In this document: one piece after another, positions 33,778 to 40,345 of the stretch
Layout of the letters: the number at the start of each line of letters is the position of its first letter
How positions within the stretch are numbered: the stretch's first letter is position 1
IMG/VR virus record: IMGVR_UViG_3300030090_003345
Coordinates: 1 to 53,048 of that record
Origin: a virus
Reading direction: 5' to 3' (one strand)
Length of the DNA stretch: 53,048 nucleotides
The notes under the pieces: model-generated
Seen by the model: the letters and a program-made list of their open reading frames with translations, nothing else
What the model was told of the DNA's origin: nothing
The model's database searches: none
Program-made: the position numbers and the translations under genes

Positions 33778-35303
33778 TATCTTCTTCCTCCGGGAGTAAA
33801 TTCAATTTGATAACCTTTTACAGAAATAGGATCAACTCCTGCACTATCTTCTAAACGTAAACCGACTACAAAGCCGCCACCTTCAACCGTTTGTCGTGCT
33901 AGAGGTGCTCCTGACGCACCATAAGTTGCAGTACCATACGTAGATTGTGTAGCACCGTATATTGCAAAAGCACCACCAATAGCTAAATCGTAAGGATCAG
34001 GCTGTGGAACATCTGCCGCGTCAAAGTCGTAAAGCAATCTGAATGTGGTGTTCACACCCCCTTCATTCGTGTAATTCCAAATCACACGTTGCATAGACTT
34101 TCGTAAACCGGGATCTCCCATCGTATGGTCGGGGGAACGATAAATAGCTTTTATATTTGTTCCGTCAAAGGTGTTACCTGACTCTTGTTGATGAACATAA
34201 TGATCGTATCCTGCATGTAGTATTGTCTCTACATTACTAATAAAACCAGAAGTTGCATACGTAGGCTTTAGACCTATTAAGTCAGCATACTCAAAACCTA
34301 TACCGCCCTGTTCCCCGGCTTTTATTACGCCTATTACACCAGCGGCTTTAGCAGTCGGACCAGCATCAGTGGGAAAAAACAGTCGATACTGTGATTTTTC
34401 TCTAATTACTAAAGATGAAATACGTTCTAAAGAAATACCATCTAATCTAGTTTGTATTTGTTTAGACACAGTACCCAATTCTGTATCACCAATTTTTTCT
34501 GTACCAGCTACCGTACGTAAACCGTCCGGTGCTAAAAAGATTAAATCACCACCGATCTCTTGAACACTGAAACCATCTGAACATCCTATCTTACGCGTGA
34601 TGGGTGCAAGTTGAAAATTAGCAACAGACTCTCCTGCCAGTTGATATATCTCATCTTTACAAAATACTATGAGCCTATCCCGAAACACTCGTAACTTAAC
34701 GACAGGGCTTTCGGTTCTAAACGATCCGCCGCCACTAGCGGGCGTAAAGTCTGTTGGATCAAATGGTGCGCTAAAAAAGACTTCAGACGGATTAGCAGAT
34801 GCACCAGATAAAAACAAATGTGATTTAAATACTGCACAAAGAGAAGGGTTACTAGGAGCGGGAGACGCACTTATGTCTGTTACGGATGAGTCATTGTAAA
34901 TAGATGCACGATTAGCACCGTCACACCAAACTATCTTTTCCGTCCCATCAAAATTAAATACAGCAAAGTCATACCGTCCAGCACTTGTTCTGCCACTGTC
35001 AATCTCAGTCCAGCTACCGGACCCGCTTGTTCCCGTAAATACTTTTTCACCACGCGATGCAACAACTTTTGTTTTATAGATTGCAATGCCTAGTATTTTT
35101 TCTGTTGAGGCAGAAGTCTGCGGGACTATGTTGGTATTAAACTTAGTAAAACCGTTTAAACGACGATAGCCCCCCGCTATGTCAGGTTCAAAGTTTTGTA
35201 GCTCTAACGCCGCACCGGGTGGCAAAGAAAACGTATCTTTATTTAAAACTAAACCACCCGATAGTCTAACTACATAAGGACTAATAGCAGAAGTATCTGG
35301 CAT
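33777..35303 (-). CDS. Tail nozzle (T7 gp12-like beta-propeller), 508 aa
   Basis: Overall pattern is a repeated-strand protein: RLSGGLVLNKDTFSLPPGAA, then YRRLNGFTKFN, then RDRLIVFCKDEIYQLAGE, and DGLRTVAG. These are typical of the tail tubular protein B/nozzle family in T7-like and P22-like phages. It directly follows the adaptor gene, as in T7. The nozzle forms the channel end of the short tail. ATG 35303 overlaps the previous stop as TAATG. Confidence 0.75.
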   Translation of the reverse strand: MPDTSAISPYVVRLSGGLVLNKDTFSLPPGAALELQNFEPDIAGGYRRLNGFTKFNTNIVPQTSASTEKILGIAIYKTKVVASRGEKVFTGTSGSGSWTEIDSGRTSAGRYDFAVFNFDGTEKIVWCDGANRASIYNDSSVTDISASPAPSNPSLCAVFKSHLFLSGASANPSEVFFSAPFDPTDFTPASGGGSFRTESPVVKLRVFRDRLIVFCKDEIYQLAGESVANFQLAPITRKIGCSDGFSVQEIGGDLIFLAPDGLRTVAGTEKIGDTELGTVSKQIQTRLDGISLERISSLVIREKSQYRLFFPTDAGPTAKAAGVIGVIKAGEQGGIGFEYADLIGLKPTYATSGFISNVETILHAGYDHYVHQQESGNTFDGTNIKAIYRSPDHTMGDPGLRKSMQRVIWNYTNEGGVNTTFRLLYDFDAADVPQPDPYDLAIGGAFAIYGATQSTYGTATYGASGAPLARQTVEGGGFVVGLRLEDSAGVDPISVKGYQIEFTPGGRR

Positions 35304-35962
35304 TATACGGCTCTAAAGTAATCTTTACGGTTAATAAGTTCAACTCTCATTCGGGCTAAACCTTCTTTGTAATCTCGTTCTGTTAGTTGAGCAGATTGCA
35401 AATCTGAACGTAATACGTAAGCATAGTATTTAGCTCTGTTCACAATAACATCGTGAAAACGTTCTGGAATTATTGGGGTATCGGTGTTAGCACTTAAATC
35501 ACTGTGAGTAGCGTAGTACTCATAATTAATTGTGTATGTAGCATTTGGCTCTGGGTATAAACCCAACTTTAAATCTGGAGTAAGATAGAATCTCTCAGGT
35601 TCAGCTAAATGATCATCCCCGGGATCACTATTAAGTGCTAAGTAAGATTGATTGTATTCGTCGTAACTTAGAAACTTAAGTAATTTAAGAGGCTTGGTTC
35701 CGCCCGGGTTGAGTATTACAGCATCTTCATTTAAAGTTTTTAAGTCAGTTTGAAGACTGTACTCTCCAGTACCAGACGATGTCGTTATGGTGTTTGATGA
35801 GTAAGTGAAAGGCCACTCAACCTCTGAATTAATAATATCTTTTTGTGCTTTATTAATTAAATCTTTTACAGCACTTTGAATGCCTCGTGTAGAAGCAACA
35901 GATGTAATTACAACCTCATTTAGTTCTAATAAAACAGCGTTTACCAATTGTAAGTACGTCAT
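35303..35962 (-). CDS. Head-tail adaptor / tail tubular protein A-like, 219 aa
   Basis: N-terminal helices with LVNAVLLELNEVVI and INKAQKDIINSEVEWPF, then a beta part with YLTPDLKLGLYPEPN and INYEYYATHSDL, ending in helices (ERFHDVIVNRAKYYAYVLR). This is the order of T7 gp11-type tail tubular proteins, which link portal to nozzle. Length 219 is near the expected ~200. Gene lies directly before the nozzle gene. Confidence 0.78.
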   Translation of the reverse strand: MTYLQLVNAVLLELNEVVITSVASTRGIQSAVKDLINKAQKDIINSEVEWPFTYSSNTITTSSGTGEYSLQTDLKTLNEDAVILNPGGTKPLKLLKFLSYDEYNQSYLALNSDPGDDHLAEPERFYLTPDLKLGLYPEPNATYTINYEYYATHSDLSANTDTPIIPERFHDVIVNRAKYYAYVLRSDLQSAQLTERDYKEGLARMRVELINRKDYFRAV

Positions 35963-36322
35963 TTAAGTTACTCCGGGTGTAAACAACTCTTCTACAGACA
36001 CAATTACATCAAGAGCATCAGCACTAGATGCAGTTGCTTTTAGAGTGTCTCCAGCATTAAAAATAAAAAACCCCTCTGATAATTGTAGATAAAGTTTTGT
36101 ATTTACTGTTGTAGTATTAGTAATCTTGTAAGTTGCAGAAGCAGAACTGTCTGTCCACTCCAAAGTTATGTCGGCGTTACTACCAGCTATGTTTCCTACG
36201 TGAATTAACTTTATTACGCCCGTATAGTTTGATGGACAAGTGTAAACAGTAGTTTGGTTCGTTGATGTTAACTTAACCCCTATGCTTCTTATTTTAGCAG
36301 TTGTTCCATCTAAAATAGGCAT
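35963..36322 (-). CDS. Small beta-rich structural protein, 119 aa
   Basis: Starts at ATG 36322, sharing TAATG with the lysozyme stop and with GGTGAGTGG upstream; three more residues are open upstream. The sequence is a simple beta barrel type (TTVYTCPSNYTGVIKLIHVG, ATYKITNTTTVNTKLYLQL). Composition and length resemble small head or tail decorating proteins in marine phages. No family named. Sits between lysozyme and adaptor genes. Confidence 0.55.
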   Translation of the reverse strand: MPILDGTTAKIRSIGVKLTSTNQTTVYTCPSNYTGVIKLIHVGNIAGSNADITLEWTDSSASATYKITNTTTVNTKLYLQLSEGFFIFNAGDTLKATASSADALDVIVSVEELFTPGVT

Positions 36323-36747
36323 TAGGGCCACTCACCGATACGCATAGCTTCTGATAGCTTATGTGCTCTTTGCCCAACTTGACGCGCCCAGCGGCTATCC
36401 ATCATTTCAATACTGGCTTGAATAAAGTCTTCTTGCTCAATAGCTAACCACATGTTTTGAAACTTGAGCAAAGTTGGAATGCCTAGATTAAAGCCCATGT
36501 CTACAAGCACTCGTTGACGAACAGCATCAAGTTCAGCAACCATCGGCTTTTTACTAAGTAATTCATCTTCTACAATCTTGATATCGTTCTTAAGAAGATA
36601 CCGCGCCTCATCTTCTGTAATACCACGATCTTCAATGTTACGACCTACTCCAATAGTTAGCTTATCAGCAGTGCATTGGTATGGCTTTAATTCAAGACCT
36701 TCATGTGTAATAAGCTGATCCTCTAGAGATACCATATCGTATTTCAT
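36322..36747 (-). CDS. GH24 lysozyme (endolysin) with E-8-C-5-T triad
   Basis: T4-type muramidase that cuts peptidoglycan. The pattern HEGLELKPYQCTADKLTIG has Glu, then Cys after eight residues, then Thr after five: this is the E-8aa-(D/C)-5aa-T triad with Cys in place of the usual Asp. The GVGRNI motif and DMGFNLGIPTLLKFQNM follow as in GH24. No signal or SAR segment is visible, so it needs a holin. Start: ATG 36747 shares TAATG with the previous stop; ATG 36753 and 36759 are also possible. About 141 residues, short for the family but complete. Confidence 0.88.
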   Translation of the reverse strand: MKYDMVSLEDQLITHEGLELKPYQCTADKLTIGVGRNIEDRGITEDEARYLLKNDIKIVEDELLSKKPMVAELDAVRQRVLVDMGFNLGIPTLLKFQNMWLAIEQEDFIQASIEMMDSRWARQVGQRAHKLSEAMRIGEWP

Positions 36748-36998
36748 TAACATTTCCATCTACGCCGAGCCGCAAGACCCCGCTCCCCTTTCCAGTTCTT
36801 AGAACGAGCACAAAAACTCTTACGTCGTTTAGCGGCCTTACTTCCCGGTTTTACTTTACCTGTTACGGGAGCTTTTAAGTTTGACCCTGTTTCTCTATTG
36901 TATTTAGCACGACCTTTTGCAGTGAGTCCAGCACCCTGCTTTACAGAACGCTTTTCGCCCCGTTTAACAGATAGACTAACGTTTTTTCGTCTTGCCAC
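36747..36998 (-). CDS. Very basic small protein, 83 aa (DUF6321-like)
   Basis: GTG start at 36998 with AAGGACCGG upstream. About a third of residues are Lys or Arg. The conserved-looking centre GLTAKGRAKYNRETGSNLK followed by PGSKAAKRRKSFCAR matches, from memory, the DUF6321 family of phage proteins. Probably binds nucleic acid. First of four basic genes in a row between capsid and lysozyme genes. Confidence 0.65.
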   Translation of the reverse strand: MARRKNVSLSVKRGEKRSVKQGAGLTAKGRAKYNRETGSNLKAPVTGKVKPGSKAAKRRKSFCARSKNWKGERGLAARRRWKC

Positions 36999-37239
36999 GT
37001 CCGGTCCTTACTTTTGCTCGTCGTGTATTAGATACAACAGTTTTGCCCTTAGCACCCGCCGCCTTTTTCTTACGGGCAGTTTTAGCTCTCTCGCTCTGGG
37101 ACAAACTTTGCGCTTTCTTTTTGGGTAAACAACGATCAGGGTTTTTCTTATCTTTGGATGTTCCACAAGGCCCTTTTATTTTACCGTCTGTTCCAATACG
37201 GACCCACTCTTGTTTTAACCACTGTTTAAGTTGTCCCAT
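36976..37239 (-). CDS. Very basic small protein, 87 aa
   Basis: Starts MGQLKQWLKQEWVRIGTDGK, contains GPCGTSKDKKNPDRCLPKKK with a Cys pair, and ends in a Lys/Arg-rich tail (RTGRGKTKKR). The N-terminal WVRIGTDGKI-GPCGTSKDKKNPDRCLP segment is a pattern I remember from marine viruses and their small basic proteins; it may be a tiny zinc or disulphide domain. Overlaps the next gene by 23 bases. Function unknown; nucleic acid binding is likely. Confidence 0.6.
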   Translation of the reverse strand: MGQLKQWLKQEWVRIGTDGKIKGPCGTSKDKKNPDRCLPKKKAQSLSQSERAKTARKKKAAGAKGKTVVSNTRRAKVRTGRGKTKKR

Positions 37240-37240
37240 A

Positions 37241-37525
37241 TTATGCCTTTTTACGTGCGCGTCTAATTGCTTCTTTACCGCGTTTTGCTATTTTAGCTTG
37301 TTCTGTTTTACCAGCTACCTTAGCACGTTGTTCAAGAACGGTAAGTATTTGTATTTTACGTGCAAAAGATTTACCGCTATTTTTAACACGTTTTACTGTG
37401 TCTCGTGCATCCTGCACAGTAGCGTATTTTATTGGAACTGTATCTTTAGGATTTTCATCTGTGTACAGTCTACGACTACTACCCTTAGGTTTTTTGCCTG
37501 TTCCTACTTTAGGGTCTTTTTTCAT
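37241..37525 (-). CDS. Very basic small protein, 94 aa
   Basis: Begins MKKDPKVGTGKKPKGSSRRL and contains TVPIKYATVQDARDTVKRV, then a long basic helix (AKIAKRGKEAIRRARKKA). The KPKGSSRRLYTDENP-type start is a pattern I recall from other marine phage small proteins. Basic and probably helical; likely to bind DNA or RNA. ATG at 37525 overlaps the previous stop. Confidence 0.62.
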   Translation of the reverse strand: MKKDPKVGTGKKPKGSSRRLYTDENPKDTVPIKYATVQDARDTVKRVKNSGKSFARKIQILTVLEQRAKVAGKTEQAKIAKRGKEAIRRARKKA

Positions 37526-37752
37526 TATTTGCCCTTACGCTTGCCGCCCTTGGACTTTTTAGCGTAATTAGGATCTTTACAGTATTTTGATGCGGCTAGG
37601 TTTGCATATGCTGACGGGTATGTATCAAAGGTGCGTTTTGCCCAAGCTTTACCTTCAGGACAAATTTTACCTTTACTTTTAGTTTTTTTACCGCCCTTTG
37701 CGGCCTTTTGACGGGCCATCGCAAATCTGTCGGTATATCCCATAGGTTGCAT
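37525..37752 (-). CDS. Very basic small protein, 75 aa
   Basis: Start chosen at ATG 37752, with GGGGGTAACCTAC upstream; the frame extends to 37809 but would run into the hairpin there. The middle segment KICPEGKAWAKRTFDTYPSA followed by YANLAASKYCKDPNY has two cysteines and is a pattern I remember from small phage proteins; the ends are Lys/Gly-rich (KKSKGGKRKGK). First of the basic cluster in transcription order, directly behind the capsid-region hairpin. Confidence 0.62.
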   Translation of the reverse strand: MQPMGYTDRFAMARQKAAKGGKKTKSKGKICPEGKAWAKRTFDTYPSAYANLAASKYCKDPNYAKKSKGGKRKGK

Positions 37753-37808
37753 GTAGGTTACCCCCGGAAGGCTTAACGCGAGTTTATAGTGATTACGTGT
37801 AAGAGTCA

Positions 37809-37826
37809 AGCCCCCCGAAGGGGGCT
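37809..37826 (-). terminator. UUCG-type hairpin after capsid genes
   Basis: On the minus strand AGCCCCC-TTCG-GGGGGCT forms a 7-base-pair stem closed by a cUUCGg tetraloop, directly after the decoration-like gene. The following tract (TGACTCTTAC) has few T, so it may be a weak terminator, a pause, or a 3' end stabilising the abundant capsid mRNA. Confidence 0.65.
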
Positions 37827-37833
37827 ATCATCA

Positions 37834-38301
37834 TCAAGTTCCAGTAGATACCGTTGCTGATTCTACGGGGTTAACAGAAACATCTGCTATGATTGCGTGT
37901 ACACGGAAACGCAAAGCAGTAGTTCCCGAAGATCCAGAATCAAGAACTGTGACTTGGATTGCGTCAGCAGAAGTAACCATGTTAACGCCAGTCGCTTTCA
38001 GATTAAACTGAATTATAGCGGCGGCATTAGAGGCACCTCCATCAACAAGTGAGTCTACATCTGTAGAGACACCTACATCCAAAGTGACGTTCGCGTTTCC
38101 AGACGCTTCCAAGACCTCTAGTGCACCACCGATAACGATGCTGTCAGCAGGTAGGTCGATTAGTTTTACCACATCGGAACCAGCAAGCGATGTGTTGTCC
38201 ACAGCATCATAAACTGGTGAAGTGATAACGTAAGGGCGTTGTACAACACCGGGATGACCAACAGTGCCACCCCCGGTAACGGTACGATCATAAGTAGCCA
38301 T
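37834..38301 (-). CDS. Probable capsid decoration protein, 155 aa
   Basis: Gly/Thr/Val-rich beta protein starting MATYDRTVTGGGTVGHPGV, with repeated hydrophobic strands (VVKLIDLPADSIVIGGALEV, ANVTLDVGV). It follows the capsid gene by 13 bases. Small beta-rich proteins at this place often decorate or stabilise the shell, so this is my call, based on context and composition. The ribosome site AGGAGATG precedes its ATG at 38301. Confidence 0.6.
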   Translation of the reverse strand: MATYDRTVTGGGTVGHPGVVQRPYVITSPVYDAVDNTSLAGSDVVKLIDLPADSIVIGGALEVLEASGNANVTLDVGVSTDVDSLVDGGASNAAAIIQFNLKATGVNMVTSADAIQVTVLDSGSSGTTALRFRVHAIIADVSVNPVESATVSTGT

Positions 38302-38314
38302 TAATCATCTCCTA

Positions 38315-39319
38315 TTATGCAAAGTCGATAACGCCACGGACGATAGCCTCTGGACGTAATACTTTACGACCAAACACATGAAGTCCACGAACAATATCGC
38401 TAAAGCTTTCAGTTGAACGAACTACTTCTGTCTTTGCAATGTGTGAAGCTGTAGAAGTTGAGGACATATGTCCAGCAAGAACGACGTTTTCACTACCATC
38501 TGTAGCCAGTGTAGCTGTGGCATCAGTCAATACAATTTGATCTGTGCCGCCTGTAGAGTTAAGTGCAGTTGTCTTGTAACAAGCAAATCCAGCAATGTTA
38601 CCCTGCATAACTAGTCCGTTACGCAGTGGTGATGTTGCGTCACCTGTTACTTGTACTTCTGCAAATTTAGCTCCAGCACCAAACAGATTCTCGTAGAAAG
38701 CTGGGTTAGCTACAAACCAACGGTTTTCTTCTGGAATTGATTGATCATCCAACGCACGAGCCATAGCAAGCATTAGATTAATTGCATTGTCACCGTTGTT
38801 ACCCGCAACGTTAATTGGAGCATTTGCTGTTCCAAGGTTGGTGGCGTCTGTAGTAGTCAATGCAGATGGTGCTGTTGATCCTGTTGATAGTGAACCAGCG
38901 ATACCGGCCCCATCAGACATAGCTTGTAGAACATTGAAGTCATACTTACGCTTCAGTGCAAATGCACCAGAAGATGTAGCAAGAGCTTCAAAGTTGACGT
39001 GGCTCTGACGCTCTTCAATGTCGTCGATCTTAAATGCAAAAGCATTTGCTTGATCCACAACCATTGTGATCTGATCATCAGCAAGGTCTTGTGGGTTTAC
39101 CACAGCACCCCTAGTGTATGCTGATACAGTGAGCACAGGCTCTTTAATTATACGAACTGTGTCTCCAAAGTTTTCAATCTCACCAGCGTAATCAGTGTTG
39201 GTGATATCTTCCACGACAGAGGCACGACGGAAAAACTTCAGTACTTTCTGAGAATAAATTTCTGGTAGAAAGTTGCCTGAAGGTAAGTTGCCGTAGCCGG
39301 CGGCTGTACCTATAGCCAT
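38315..39319 (-). CDS. Major capsid protein, HK97 fold
   Basis: Forms the shell. 334 residues starting MAIGTAAGYGNLPSGNF. The N-terminal FLPEIYSQKVLKFFRRASV and the helix of the spine (QSHVNFEALATSSGAFALKR) are typical of HK97-type podovirus capsids, as are RWFVANPAFYENLFG and the ending GLHVFGRKVLRPEAIVRG. Composition is low in Cys and rich in Ala/Thr. Directly downstream of the scaffold gene. Strong expression is expected; it has a good ribosome site in the purine-rich AAACGAGGAAGTATAC before ATG 39319. Confidence 0.88.
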   Translation of the reverse strand: MAIGTAAGYGNLPSGNFLPEIYSQKVLKFFRRASVVEDITNTDYAGEIENFGDTVRIIKEPVLTVSAYTRGAVVNPQDLADDQITMVVDQANAFAFKIDDIEERQSHVNFEALATSSGAFALKRKYDFNVLQAMSDGAGIAGSLSTGSTAPSALTTTDATNLGTANAPINVAGNNGDNAINLMLAMARALDDQSIPEENRWFVANPAFYENLFGAGAKFAEVQVTGDATSPLRNGLVMQGNIAGFACYKTTALNSTGGTDQIVLTDATATLATDGSENVVLAGHMSSTSTASHIAKTEVVRSTESFSDIVRGLHVFGRKVLRPEAIVRGVIDFA

Positions 39320-39347
39320 TGTATACTTCCTCGTTTGAGATAGTTAT

Positions 39348-40244
39348 TTATGAATTAAAGTTTATGCGGCCTTCCGCTCGTGCAGAATCTATTTCAGCTT
39401 CAAGCTTATCAAATTCCCACGGTTTTAATTTAGCAATTTCAGAAGCGTTCCAAACTCGTTTGTCATTGTCTTTTTCGTTAACAACGTCTTTAGCAGTTGG
39501 TTTTGTAATTGCTAAAGCAGGATCAGAACGTTTTGAACGTTGCTTTTTGTTTAAACCCTTGTCAGCCTTATACAAGTCAATTACACGGACTGCCCATTTA
39601 ACGTCGGTGTTATTTTTGTATATGCCATCTTGTAATGTTTGAGGCTGTTCATCTAACCACTGTAAAAAGGTTTCATCAGTTTTTAAAGTAACAAAATCAG
39701 GATGCACAGATAATAGTTCTTTGTACGCACTATTAATTTCTAGCTCTTTTTCTCGTCCTCGTAACTGTTCAATTTCACCTTTAAGAGAGTTAACTTTATT
39801 CTCTGCTTGCATGTGTGAAATTGTTTCAACAACTCCATAAACATCAGGATACTTTTGTTTGAACTGTTCAAGCTCTTCCGCAGTTTTAGGTAACTCTGTG
39901 ACAGAAATTCCGTCATTTTTACCGCTGTTTTGGTTAGCTACAAGTTCATCACGTTCCTGTTTCCACTCATCAAGTTTTGAATCATAGTGGCGTTTTAAAT
40001 CGTCGTAACGTTTTTTGTAGTTAGACTCAGATTCTTGCATCGGTTCAGCAAAACTTGTTTTATTGTCTGGAGTAGCCTCTTGTGCAGAGGGGTCCGACCC
40101 ACTAGTTGCTTCTTCTGATTCTTGAACCTCATCCTCATCTTTATAAACCTCCTCCCGGTATTTGCCACGATAAAGGTTTTCATCATTAATAGCACCAAAG
40201 CTATCGTTGGGTTTATTGGCACGGTGGCCTTTTTGTTTTGCCAT
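39348..40244 (-). CDS. Capsid scaffold protein, 298 aa
   Basis: Acidic, Gln/Glu-rich helical protein in the position where scaffold genes lie, just before the capsid gene. The N-terminal 90 residues are disordered-looking (KDEDEVQESEEATSGSDPS). Helices include YDDLKRHYDSKLDEWKQERD and NKVNSLKGEIEQLRGREKEL, and the C-terminus WNASEIAKLKPWEFDKLEAE is the probable capsid-binding helix hairpin. Start ATG 40244 has GGAGATTAAA. Directs shell assembly and then leaves. Confidence 0.82.
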   Translation of the reverse strand: MAKQKGHRANKPNDSFGAINDENLYRGKYREEVYKDEDEVQESEEATSGSDPSAQEATPDNKTSFAEPMQESESNYKKRYDDLKRHYDSKLDEWKQERDELVANQNSGKNDGISVTELPKTAEELEQFKQKYPDVYGVVETISHMQAENKVNSLKGEIEQLRGREKELEINSAYKELLSVHPDFVTLKTDETFLQWLDEQPQTLQDGIYKNNTDVKWAVRVIDLYKADKGLNKKQRSKRSDPALAITKPTAKDVVNEKDNDKRVWNASEIAKLKPWEFDKLEAEIDSARAEGRINFNS

Positions 40245-40345
40245 TTTAATCTCCTATCTCACGGGGCCTCATGGCTGAGGGTAGCCGTAGGTTACGGTGC
40301 CAGTGGAATTACTGGGTGGCCGTTTAAAAATTATATGTCTTTACG
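40245..40345 (-). promoter_or_regulatory. Hairpin-rich leader before scaffold gene
   Basis: A 101-base non-coding gap in a tightly packed operon. Four small inverted repeats lie in it: CCAGT/ACTGG (40300-40315), CCGTA/TACGG (40285-40297), GGCT/AGCC (40273-40286) and CCTCA/TGAGG (40267-40280). The third overlaps both its neighbours and cannot form with them, so alternative structures are possible just ahead of the scaffold ribosome site. May be an RNA processing site or translational control. Confidence 0.5.
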
